Under the pieces are notes generated by a model. The model did not search any database, was not told the origin of the DNA, and saw only the letters and a list, made by a program, of their open reading frames with translations. A DNA stretch of 64,000 nucleotides, taken from Gavia stellata. Lineage: Eukaryota; Chordata; Aves; Gaviiformes; Gaviidae. The position numbers and the translations under genes are program-made. Of the stretch, positions 35,082 to 46,258 are shown in pieces. Position 1 is the first letter of the stretch, and every line of letters begins with the position of its first letter. The stretch covers positions 22,921,553 to 22,985,552 of the forward strand of contig NC_082594.1 in assembly GCF_030936135.1 (NCBI RefSeq). Reading direction: 5' to 3'.

Positions 35082-36839
35082 TCTGAGGAAGCAAGGAAGA
35101 CGAAAAAACAAGTTACCCCCATCAGTGAGATTCTTCCAGTTGTATTAGAAAGATTTGACTCCAGTTCAGTAAACCCTAGTCCTTAAAACTACTCTTTCAA
35201 AGCACGGTGTTACTATACAGAATGAGCCATCAACAGTAATTTTACTGTAACAGAGGGCTTTAACCCAGAGAGAAAATCTGACAAAGGAACAAAATTTATG
35301 AAGAGTTGATGTTGTCTTCAGTATTTTAAAACCTGAGCCTGAACTCCTTTAAAGAATCCAAAACTTCTAGTTCATTTCTCCTCACAAGAGTATCTGCTCT
35401 TACACAGCTTTTTTGTGTACAGAGAGATTAGCCAATGGTTAAGAGGGAGAATTTGTTGTCAAATAAAAAGGCATGTCAGACTTAATATTTTCAGTCCAGA
35501 TTTTTTTCATGAAGTATTTGACACTAGGACTTTCTCCCTGGTTCTGATCCTCTTCTTTGGAAAGTGTTTCATTTAAGCCATGTTAATTCAGAACCACCCT
35601 AATCACATAGCGAATGAAGTGGCGATCTGTGTAACGTCTGTCAGCAGCCATCCCAACATCTACAGTCTGGCTCTTGTCTGTTTTGTAAGGTTTTGGAATT
35701 TCAAAGCTTTGACCATACAGAGTAAGACTGCCATGGAAAATCTTGGCCTTGGCATTAAAACAAGACGAAGTGACCATTACTGTACTTGAAAATATGGTTT
35801 ATCCCAGGGTTGAAAACTCTTCCATAGCTGGCATGCAACTTGCTTCTCATAGCACTGACCCCAAACTGTGTATTTTTTCTCAGTTTTCAAAATGTCATTT
35901 TGTGGAAGTAATCCAGCTAGTTACTTGGTCTTACATGGATTAAGCACTAATACTATTTAAGTAACCTTAAACAAAAAAAAAGGCGTCTTCACTGTATTTT
36001 AAGCTGAAGTTACACAGATTCAGCCATGCTTCAAAGTGAAAACAGTTCCTTAATTTTAAACTTATTTTACTAGACATTTAAAGTATCGATTGACTTTCCC
36101 AGTTTTTCACAAACATTAAATTTAGGGTGGCACATTCCTATTTATAGTGAGCTGATTTTTTCCAGTTATCAAAACTATTTAGGTTTCTTACATACAGAAT
36201 GCGTGCACCTAAGTAGCATCAGTTGTTGACATTTCACCAGAACCATCTAATAAAAACACCGATAATGATATATTTCTTCTTGAATGATGAAAAAAGCTTG
36301 TGGGGAAAAAAAAAAAGAAAAATAGAGACACAGGTGAGACTTGCCTGCAATACATGGACTGGAAAATAAGCAACACATTCACATGCCTAAGATCCCCACT
36401 TGCAACTTAAGATTTAAATAAATTGTTACAGACATCTATCCTGGTATGGTACTCATGAAGCTATAGCCATTCAAAACAAGCCTCAAAATAAATCAGTGCT
36501 TGAAATTTGAAGACTAGTGAAACTGATCTTTGAGACATTCCTTCCATTATAATTTTTTCCCCGTTCTTCCCTGGTTCATGGAATCCCCCTGGCAGTGTTG
36601 GTGCACCTGACCATTATTTGCATTTTGTTCAAAACTTCAGAAATTTGCCATTTTTTAACAGCTGCAAAAGCATTAGAAATAGAGCGAACTGCGGAGCATT
36701 ATCTGCAGTTTTGGTATTCCACGTTTAAAAGGCAGCAAGTACAGGGAAAGCCAAAGATGCTACAGGAAACCAAAAACGTGCCATACCAGAGGAGTTGGCA
36801 AGAGTGTGACTTCTTTTGCCTAGGAAGGAACGTGACTTC

Positions 36840-36914
36840 ACTCTATAAATATATACATACATGTATGTATGTATGTCATTTTGTAAACATGTATCCATGT
36901 GCATACATATACAT
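36840..36914. repeat. (GTAT/CATA)n microsatellite
   Basis: An imperfect tetranucleotide array, ATACATACATGTATGTATGT with flanking related units, partly self-complementary. It lies between the first MTIF3 coding exon and the presumed promoter, hence in 5' intron sequence. Confidence 0.85.
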
Positions 36915-38220
36915 GGAGAAGGTGCAAACAATCAGCAAGGATAAGCAACTGTTTGTAATTCTATGCGGTGCTGGCCCAGGAACAAGTAAAATGACCTGCC
37001 TGTGAATAAACAGTCTGAAAATGGGGACATTTTGGAGCCTGGGACAGACTTTGAATTTTAGCAGTAAGGACAAAGCTAATATAAACTGCTTGAAGATGGT
37101 ACTGGATCAGTTCATAAACAGGGCAGCGTGATGCGGCTGTGTGCTAAAGCAGGATGCTGAATTCAGCTAGAAGAGAAATTCGGCACAGAAGAGAAATACC
37201 AGGATATTCACAGCAGAGCCTCAAAGCAGCTGGCAGAGCTACCATCCCTCCCTGCCCTGGGCTCTGCCCCTGCCGAGTCCAGACCAGAACTGTGGCCCCT
37301 GGGAAACAGCTTTTTCTCGGCTGCGACAACGGCCCTACAACTGAACACCCACTGCCAACACACAAGTATGTTCGTGCATCATCGGTGTAGCCACACAAAA
37401 GCCAAGAAGTCCTTATTTTTAAAATGGTTTCATAAACCAGCTGCAGATTGTGCACTGCAGACTTACAGACCATAATCTGTGTATTCTTGGTGCATTATTA
37501 AAGACTATAATTAAATTTATCTTGCATTCAGAGGAACCTGGCTTGCCTTTGTCAGTTACTGACTTCGAAAACTACGTAACAGTATCACAGCAATGGAATA
37601 ATAGTTTATTTTAAAGAAACGTTAGTCTTGCTCTGCTAAGCCCATGTTACTGCCTTTATTCTCCTTCATTCTTTTATTATTTAAATCTAATAAATCCTGC
37701 CCTACCTGAGAGGAGAAAGAACATTACTGGAAGGATTTTTCTTCATATAACATGGCATGTAAGTGTACTTTGCTTTGTGCATTTCTGCCACTAACGCAGA
37801 CCGCGTATTAGCAGGGACAGCCGGCTGCGGGCAGTCCGAACGAGCAGGCAGGCCAGACCCACGCTGGGAGCCGCAGGAGAAGCGGTCGTCCCTGCGCTCG
37901 CAGGGCCCGTTCTGCTGCACGCGAGAGCGCTTCCGTGCCCACAGTCACGCGCGGTTGTTACGGGAAGCGCTGTGCATCTTGTAGGAGTTGCTGGCCTGTG
38001 TTTTGCTCTGCGGCCTCATGCAAAGACACGCTGAAAAGGCGCTATTTTAATTTTATGCGCGGATTCGTGCGGGGCGCGGGGGAGACGGGCTGTGCGTGGG
38101 TGCGTACCCGTGCGTGACTGTGCCCTGCTGCGTTTGGCTTCACGGGTGTGCATGTCGGGGAGGTCATCGTGTGCGCGCGTGACCCTGTGACCCGGGCCGG
38201 GCGGTGCAGGCGGGCCCTGG

Positions 38221-38240
38221 GGCGGCGGCGGCGGCGGCGG
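38221..38240 (+). repeat. (GGC)n trinucleotide run
   Basis: An uninterrupted 20-bp GGC/CCG repeat inside the candidate MTIF3 promoter CpG island. It lies just downstream of the candidate exon 1 donor when read along MTIF3, so it would be intronic. Confidence 0.9.
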
Positions 38241-38320
38241 CTCCGCTGCCCGGAGCCCGCCGGGCTCCCCGCGGTCGCCCCGGCCCGCATCGCCCTCCCC
38301 CCGTGCCGGGCGGCTCTTAC

Positions 38321-38420
38321 CTGCCGGCCGAGCTGAGCCGAGCCGAGCCCCTGCCCCGGCCCCGGCCCGCCGCAGCAGCCGAGGAACCGGCCCGGGCCGC
38401 CGGGAGGGCGGAGACTGACC
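38321..38420 (-). other. MTIF3: Candidate 5' non-coding exon 1 of MTIF3
   Basis: On the minus strand a near-perfect splice donor, GGCAG|GTAAGAG, has its exon end at 38321 within the CpG island. The MTIF3 start codon sits one base after an acceptor, which requires an upstream non-coding exon such as this one. The 5' boundary is not defined by the sequence and the end at 38420 is nominal. A second consensus donor (GCAG|GTAAGG, exon end 38646) is an alternative. Confidence 0.4.
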
Positions 38421-38490
38421 CGCCTCTCCCCCTTCCCCTTCCTCTTCCTCCTCTTCCTCTTCCTCCTCCCGCTCCTCCGCCTCCTGCCTC
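38421..38490 (+). repeat. Polypyrimidine tract of CTTCCT/CCTC units
   Basis: About 70 bp of almost pure C/T on the plus strand, built from repeated TTCCTC and CTCC units. On the MTIF3 strand it is a polypurine GAGGAA tract and would lie near the transcription start. Such mirror-like purine tracts can form triplex (H-) DNA. Confidence 0.85.
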
Positions 38491-38499
38491 CGTGCGGGG

Positions 38500-39450
38500 C
38501 TGCGCGCGCACATGCCTGGGTGTGCCCGTGTGCCCACGCCTACGTCCGCGCGTGGCCGTGTGGGCGCGTGTGTCTGCGGGCGTGTGCCGGGTTCGTGCCC
38601 GTGTGCGCCCCTGCGTGTCAGTGGGAGCCGGGCGTCCGCCCTTACCTGCGGCTGCGTGCCCACTGTCCGTGCACCCGTGTGCCTGCGGGGGTACCGCTGC
38701 ACAGCTGTATGCGTGTGTCCGTGCCCACCTGTTTGCACATGTAATTGCTACACGGGTGCGACGTGGGGTGTGTGTATACACTGTGTGTATGTGCTAGCCT
38801 GTCTGTGTACCTGTCTGCCCGCACGCGTTGTGCACGCCTTGGGTATAGACAGACGTATTTCTGCGTATGACGGTTTGTGTGTATAGAGTTTCTGTCTCTT
38901 TGTGGATGCATGCACTTGTCCGAGTATCTGTGTGTTCCTTCACTTATTTCCATGCCGATGCAGGTGTGTGGTGCGTCTGCCTGGTTCTGCACTTGCAATT
39001 GCTTGGTTGTGGTGTTTTTCCCCCGAGTTGCATCTTTTTGTTGACTCTCTGTGTGTCTTTGCTGCACTGGGGGAGTTCGTTGCGTGGGACACGAGGACTG
39101 CTGCTAGGAGATGGTTCTCGCTGTGCTCAGTGGTCCCCCCTGGAAGGTGGTTGTGAGCTGGAGGGATGCGTGCGCCGATTGCCTTGCGTGCGTGTTGTGT
39201 GTCGAGGCCGTGCACCTGAGTCGTCGTCGTGCCTGGTTGCGTACCATAACACATCACACTGCCTGTCTCCACCGGTAAGGCTGTGCGTCTGCTGGTGTGA
39301 CCGAACATGCGGTGGTGTGCCGGGATTGCTAGGTGTGCCGTGGGTCGTGCCAGCTGTGCAGCTGGCTGTGCGTGTGCCTGCAAGGTGTGGGTGTTGCATG
39401 GTAGAGACGTGTCTGCAGGGGTCAGTAGCGTGTGCGTTTGTGGCATTGTG
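38500..39450 (+). repeat. GT/GC-rich alternating purine-pyrimidine tract
   Basis: Roughly 950 bp with repeated short units such as GTGTGCCC, GCGTGTGT and TGTGTGTATACAC on the plus strand. It resembles a very degenerate minisatellite. Reading frames of about 200 aa open on both strands (for example 38867-39463 plus, 38940-39638 minus), but they are rich in Cys/Val/Arg or His/Thr as expected from the base pattern, and I do not regard them as genes. Confidence 0.6.
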
Positions 39451-42400
39451 CGAGTCGGTCTGAAAGCTTGTTGGATGTTTGGATTTGTTACCTTCCTTGC
39501 TAGGCTGTTCTGCCTTGGGTTTGTGGGCTCCTTTGTCCAATTTGGAGATAGAAAACGTTGCCTTTGAAAGGGAAGCTGAAATTCATGTACAAGCCCTAGG
39601 TTCCCAGCTGTAAGTAAACCACTAAATGAGTAAAACACTAAACAACGTGAGAGTTTGCTGTTCTCCTGGTGTTCTGATGCAGCAGTGTGTCTGTGGAGAA
39701 CATCTTTTCAGGAGCTGAGGTGCCTGTGTCTACTGAGGGATGCTGTTTGGCCAGCCGGGCTGGAGCTGAGAACAACGCTCAGGCTGAAAGTGTGCTTCTG
39801 TTTAGAATTTGGTGCGAAATGAAGCCATAGGAGGCAGCTGGAAGGGAGGCCTTGTCCACTGCCCTTCCTGCTTAAAAAAATCAGGACTTTTTAGCTCATT
39901 TGCTTTGGGCCACAACTAAGTAATCCCTCTTTCCTCTCTCCCCATTCCTGCCCAGGAAAAATAAATGCAATGAAAATCTGAGCTTCATCTTTTCAGTTTG
40001 AAAGCTTTCTATTCTTAACTGTGGTCTTAGAATGGTTTAATTCCATGTGCTGGTTTTTTTGGTACAGTCAGTTTGGTACACACGAACAAAGAAGTCTGTC
40101 ATTGCTTCGTGCTCTCCATCTTCACGGAAGACATCGTATGGTAATTGTGTGAGAAACCAGAAAACTTTACTAAATCAGTTCACGATCTCAAATTCATTCA
40201 TAGCACCTTATTCTCATTACAACTTCTTGCCTGCAGTAATGAATACAGCTAAGTAGATGGTGAGCTGTGTTAACAGCCTGGCTGACAACTGTAGCTTCAC
40301 CTATTCTGTGCAAATAGTGCCTGTTTTTTCCATCCTGCTCATTTGTTCATTTCTTGATTTCACTCAGGCTTTATGCTTTTACAGTTGTAAGCTCTTTGGG
40401 AGCAGGGATTGCCATCTATCATATCAGTAGAGTGCCTAGGAAAGCCAGATCTCGGTTTGACGCTCTTGAAACATAAATTATTGAAATTCTACAGTATCCG
40501 CTTGTGGAGAGCGAAATATTCCACAATAAGAAAAGGCGAGACAAAAATGGTTTTTACTGCTCTTTTCACAGTCTGGAAATCAAGTGTGGAATTTGAATAA
40601 CCATGAAGCGAAGTTCTGGCAGAGCTGGAGAGAGATTTTTTTTTTTTTTTCATCCTCAGTGCTGCAATATGCATTAGAGGAGAGCTTGTCAGTGGCTCAG
40701 CTTGCAGTTAGCTACTCTTGCCTCTCTGAGAACCATGCCCATAAGACAGATAATTTTCAGCAATGTTAGTAGGAGCAATAAAGCTAATAATCCTCTTCAC
40801 TGTGATAAAAACTACCTGCATGAAAGCAAGGTACTTTGGAGCATACCACTTGCATTCCTTCTCTCTTCCCTTTATTTAATTCCGTTAAGTTTAGATCTGA
40901 TGTTTGGTTTACTTCATGCCTTTCTAATTAAATTTAGTGTGCCAAGAAATAGTGCAGCCTTCTAATGCTGTTTGTCCTCAATTAACTTGATCTTTCTGGA
41001 GGTTCATTGTACTCTTTCTCCTTGCCCTTTGTCTCATGTCTGTTTACACTGTAATTGTCCGGGAGCCATGTTTTTATATGTGCCTGTCACAGTGGGACTG
41101 TGGTCTTGATTATTTGAAAGACACTATCATAATAAATGCAGTTAATAATAACTTTCTCCCTTCTATTTTGCCTGATGCACATCATCCTCCGCCCACCTCT
41201 GACAATACTCTCAGTCATTTATTTGTTTTTCAATTCCTAAATCTGCATCTGTCTCTTTTTCCATTTGACATTTAGTTTCCCAAGCTGGTTAGCAAAGTTG
41301 GTTTTTTTCACTTTATTTTTTTTTGTGCCAAATCAAGGCCTGTTCTGCTAGACCTCGTGCCAAACCGTAGATAATTCATGCCCCAGAGAATTTAGAATGC
41401 AAATATATGAGAAGGAGAAAGGATGGTGGATAGAGAAATTTCTCGCCCTCATACATGAACAGTGTAGTGATCTGCCAGTGTGGACGTTATTAATGTTATT
41501 AATTAAAGGGAGATTCAAGATGCTACTCCACATTCACAACTGATCTGTGGGGGACGGTTTGATTGCCCCCTGAGGATGTTGGAAACTGGTTCCAGTCCTT
41601 CTGTGTTTCCGGGTCGATCTCCCCCTGAAGTTATTCGTTCTGGGTACAGTAAGCTGCTTGTAATGCCCAGCAGAGAGCAAGAATGCCCTTAGCCGGATGA
41701 CAAAATGCCCACCTGGAGACCCAAGGCTCTAGTTTACTTTCATTCAAACTCCATCATTCATTTTGTGGGAGGAGGAAGCGAGCTGCTGAAGTGCCTTACA
41801 CCTGCAAGGAGCTCGTACCTGTTGGCTGTGGGTGGAGGACGGGTCTCACTTTGATCCGTGGTGAACATCTTGCTGTTTTCTAAACTAGAGCTGTAGTTCT
41901 CAATATCCGACCCAAAAAAATTCAAGTGCCAAACAAGATCATTTGGAATTTATTACTGATATTGTTGGGTTTATGCAATGCCTGGGGCTCTCGGTCATGG
42001 ACCGGCAGCAGTGGGTGGGACAGCAGTTTTCTTCAGTCTTACTACTAAATCTGTGATTAGTCTCCTGCACACTTGTGCTTGCAACAGTACTGAGCATCTG
42101 GAGGGCCACTTACCCTGTGCACCTATGTTTTTCTGTATAATTCCCTCCTTCGCAGGGCATTTCGGCAGGGAAGCCTTGCAGAAGACTTGGAGAGAGCCTC
42201 TTTCTCCTCCTCACCCCCGCTTTTAGCAGCAGCTGGCATGGCTCACCTCCACCTTCCTGCTAGTTATAACCATGGCCGTGTGGTTCTGCAGTCCCCTGGT
42301 TCAGAGGGGGATTGTAGCCTCCCCTACGCACTCCTTAGTATTCCTTTTCCCATTAGTATTTATAAAAGACTTGCGCACGGAACTCGGATCAAAAAGTCCC

Positions 42401-45400
42401 TTGTGCTGAGCTGAGCATTGCCATATGGCAGAGAACATGTCGGAGTAAACACGTATTTAAAGGACACAGAAATTCTGGGGATGCAGTAAGTCCAGATTCT
42501 TGGAGTCTGCAGTAGCTTGTTTACTCCTTTTCCACCCCCAGCTTTTGAAAGCTGCTTCCTACACACACTTCTCTATTTTATTCTAGCAAGAGACAGCAAA
42601 AAATTAAAACCCAGAAATTCTGTTGGGTGGTAAACAGTCACTGCTAACTGATGCCCTGCACAGAATATACAAATACAGTTGCAACAGCTGAAGTTTTGTG
42701 TGGTTTCTGAGATCTGCCCCTATTACAGGAATTAAAACAAATCTTTTGAAGATGCATGCTCTGCCGTTAAATTGGTTGGGCTGATTTACCAAATCCAGGC
42801 AAAGAACTGATTTTGCTCCCTGAAAAGCGAGGCTGACTGAATTTATTAAAATGTTAATCATAAAGCAAGCCCGTGGGTCCCTGGGGCGAGACACAACTAA
42901 AGTTAAAACTTGCCAGTGTAGAAAGTTTTTTAACTGTCTAGTTTTACATCGTGACTGTAGGGAGAGGAGTTGCCACTGTACATCTAAGACATTGTTCTGC
43001 AGCCTTTGCAAGTTGCTGGGTTCAGCTGCAAAGATTTTAAAAGCTGCTTTTGTTGGCAGCCTAGGACACATCCGTGACCTTATTAAAGTGGAAGTGAAAG
43101 CTCTCCCTTTTTTTTTTTTTTTTTTTGCAACAGTAAATCTACTAATTTTACAGTCAGTTGAACAGCAATAGATTAATTTGTTTAAAGTCTGCATTCACAA
43201 AGAAAACGTGAACTTCGCTGCCTTGAATACCCGAAACTACAGTGCGATATTTAAAGGGTAGAAACTATTACAACTTGCCCTAGAATGGTCCAAGCAGTTC
43301 CCTGTCACCTGCTTCTCAGCACAGGTGCTGACCTCCCCGTCTATTCTATCCCTCCTGACAGACTAGCAGCGAGGCTGGGGCTTTGTGTGCAACAGAGAGC
43401 GCTTTTCCAATGACTGGGACAGTTTTCTTCAGCAACCACAGGAAGCAGAATAAAGAAAAGGTTAAGGGCCACCGCAAGGGTCAGAATGGGTTAAATTTAG
43501 TTAACATCAGAGGTTATAGCTTTTAACAAGAGCATGAAGGAAACTTATTCGAAGATGCAATTTGTTTCTTCTTTGTCAACCATTATTTTTTTTTACTCTA
43601 TTGATAGTGACAGCTTAACAAAGTTTTTATACGCCGGGGTTTTCATCCTTTAGAGGATAAAGAACTGTGATGCAAAAAAGAGATGCAGGTGGAAGACTTT
43701 ATAAAGCTTCCATGATTTTCAAATTGAGGGTTGAAAGTAGGCTCCCTGCGTGGCTAAGTCAAAAATAATTTGTAAATGTTAAAAAAAATACACATTATGG
43801 ACAGAGGAGCAGCTTTTTTTTTTTCTTTTCTTCCCAATGTGACTTGCCAAGAGTAGTGTTTTAGCGTCAGCTTTACAAACTGACTGGTTTTGTATGTATT
43901 TTTTCTCAAGGTAATCGTATTTTCTTTTTTATCACCCTCTAAAGATGAGGAAAGTCAAACACTCTTACCAACAGTCTTCATCATCTCCCTTCAAGATTTT
44001 TTATTGTATAATGCACGATGCTAGTTTTTTGGGGGTTTTTTTTCTCCCAATTTGGTGAAGAAGCACAAACTACAAAACACACTTGGTGGGTAGCTCCACC
44101 ATGAAGATCTCATTCAGCTTCTTGGAATGCAAAGATGAGAAAAGTTTAAATCTTTCTGAAAATTACTGCAGAAAAATAATATTAAAAAAAATCAGTAGGA
44201 TTTTTCACATGTTTATACACAACAGCACATCTTCTGCCAATCAATCTTTTCTTCAAAATTAATTGATAAAATTACTGCTTTTCTTTTGTTTTGTTTTATC
44301 CTGGTACAAAGTAAAGAACTCAGATCTGAAAACAGAATTTAATTAAATCTGATAATAATTTGTAAGTACAAACTATGCATTTTGGAAGTGTTTTTTTTTT
44401 TCTTTTTAGCATGTTTTCCTAAAGAAAAAAAGCCTATGTCATCATCCTGTCTTCCTATCCATCTGTCTTTCTGCAAGATATCTCAGCACAGTTTTAATCT
44501 CTTGGACACTTCAGCCCAATTTGGCAAAGATATTGCACATTTATAATAGCTATTAATATTTATGTATTTCCAACAGGTTTTGTGAAAATCGATGATTAAA
44601 CAGAGGAGAGACCTTCAAATTACTGTCTTGTTCTGGCAAAAGACTTCATCCAGTTGATCAGACGGCGTGTGTGTGTGGACTGCCCAGTTAAGACACAAGG
44701 ATCACCAGATCAACTACGGTGCGTGGTGCCTTTTCCCTCGCCAGCCGCCCAGGGGGCTGCGAAGGGGATGTGAAAGGCTGAGGCAGTGCTGCAGTGGAGG
44801 ATTTAGAGATGGGAGAACTAGGACATTTTGAGGACAAGGGAGAGGCGTAGGGGATGAGGGCATATTGGTATCTTTAATTTTGGTATTTGATATTGTAGGG
44901 CTGTTGTAGGAGATAGGAGGAACAGCAGAAGTGATTACAACGGGAACTGAGAGACAACACAAACCTTGACCATTCAAGTATCAGTTATTGCACTGCTTTT
45001 GGGACAACTTTTGTTTGCTTATAGGAGAAATTTAATCTGATTTGTGGTGTCTTCGCAGTCTGTGTGACCAAGGCTTGAAACTTCAAACTAACTTGCTGCT
45101 GTGTTAATTCAGACTTGCGCTGGGTTCCCGGCCGTGTGACTGAGAGCTGATTTTGCTCTCCAGAGGGCTAGTTTAGTCCTTTGAGATGCACGTCATCACT
45201 TTGACAGTTCTGGGAGGATTCTTTCTGAAATGAGTTAGTATGAACTTTCTTTGTTGCTGTAGGCTAAATTCTTCCCTACGAGATGGCTAGCAGATCTGGA
45301 GAAAGTTTGTTCAGCTCACAGATAGAAGCATGTTGTACAGACATGTATATAGGCGCTTGACTGGCAAAGGACTAGGGAAGGGGAGTAGAGAACTGGAGAA

Positions 45401-45999
45401 ATATGGGGCCTTCTCTGTCCCCAAAGATGGGGAAAATAGCACGATCTGACTCAAATGGCTGAGGGCTGTGTATCTCTCTTTGGTCCACACACGCACACAG
45501 GGGCAGCCTCTGCTGAGCAGGTGAGTTCCTATGGCCTAATTGCAGTAAAAAACGAACAAGAAAAAGTATGGCTCTCCACAGCCCAGACAAACTGGCCTGG
45601 GAAAACACAACAAAAACTCCTGCTTACTATTCTGCTCATGCACTGCGACCAAAACTCAGCTGTGAGGAGAATAAGAGCATCTTTTTAAAAATGTAAAACT
45701 GACTTTTTTTTTTCCTTCTGAGCTGCTCTTACACACTTTAAGGCATTCATTTCAAAAGCTTCACAAAGGCAGCGGGCATCAAGGTCCAGGCTGATAGGAA
45801 GCTTGGGGAGGAGAATTGCAAAGTAAGTTGTGTGGGTGATGGCTGCAGACACACCAAAGCGAGGTTATTTGATTGTTACAAGTCACTGATCATGGCTTGC
45901 TTTTAATCATAGAGCAGCAGAGAAGATGAGTTAGAGCAGCCCAAAGAGCCCTGGATTCATATAGACTAAATTTCAGCTACATCTTTTGCCTCATGCTTG
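39451..45999. other. Intergenic region, no recognised gene
   Basis: About 6.5 kb of AT-rich sequence with several T-runs (for example 43108-43126) and one SINE tail (40.4 kb). The 196-codon minus-strand frame at 42604-43194 contains a poly-Lys run made by the T-run and has no family resemblance. In other vertebrates LNX2 lies in this direction, but no RING or PDZ exon was recognised. Confidence 0.5.
40380..40442 (+). mobile_element. SINE/L2-type tail fragment
   Basis: TTGTAAGCTCTTTGGGAGCAGGGATT followed by GTAGAGTGCCTAGG matches the tail shared by several amniote SINEs and L2-like LINEs (TAAGCTCTTTGGGGCAGGGA ... GCGCCTAGCACA). Only the tail is visible. Confidence 0.6.
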
Positions 46000-46258
46000 T
46001 GTTGGCTGGATGGTTCTTGGCTTGGGAGTCGGGAGATACGAGTTTTGACTGCAGCGCTGCCACTGATGTGCCCTGTGACCTTGGATTAGTCACTTCATCT
46101 CTGTGCTTCTCTTGTCATCTTTTTGCCCACTTAGACAGGATCTGTCTCCCTTTTTCCTTGCAGGGTCTTTCCCTAATTATACGTCTGGACCATACCTAGC
46201 ACAATGGAGCTGTGCTCTCAGGTTAGGCACTGCTATCATCTGAAGGAACAATAAAGAA
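46000..46258 (+). mobile_element. MIR-like amniote SINE, nearly complete
   Basis: In order: GGGAGTCGGGAGATACGAGT, GCGCTGCCACTGATGTGCCC, TGTGACCTTGGATTAGTCAC, TTCATCTCTGTGCTTCTC, then a tail with ACCTAGCACAATGGAGCTGT, GGTTAGGCACTGCTATC and AATAAAGAAATAC. This is the arrangement of tRNA-derived SINEs with a MIR-type core and an L2-type tail, known from turtles, crocodiles and old bird DNA. Confidence 0.78.

Larger units (their letters stand above)
37790..38720. promoter_or_regulatory. MTIF3: CpG island, probable MTIF3 promoter
   Basis: A second GC- and CpG-rich island lies about 3 kb upstream of the first MTIF3 coding exon (minus strand), where the promoter and 5' non-coding exon should be. 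It contains a (GGC)n run at 38221-38240, a GAGCC-repeated stretch near 38330-38350 and a long pyrimidine tract. No coding exon of another gene is recognisable here, so I assign it to MTIF3; it could also drive a divergent plus-strand transcript. Confidence 0.55.

Noticed and set aside
38204-39638. Long frames on both strands (197, 198, 232, 240 codons) around the MTIF3 promoter
   Set aside because: They arise from the CpG island, the pyrimidine tract and the GT/GC-alternating sequence. The translations are low-complexity.
42604-43194. 196-codon minus-strand frame
   Set aside because: Contains a poly-Lys run from a T-homopolymer; no recognisable domain and no splice context.
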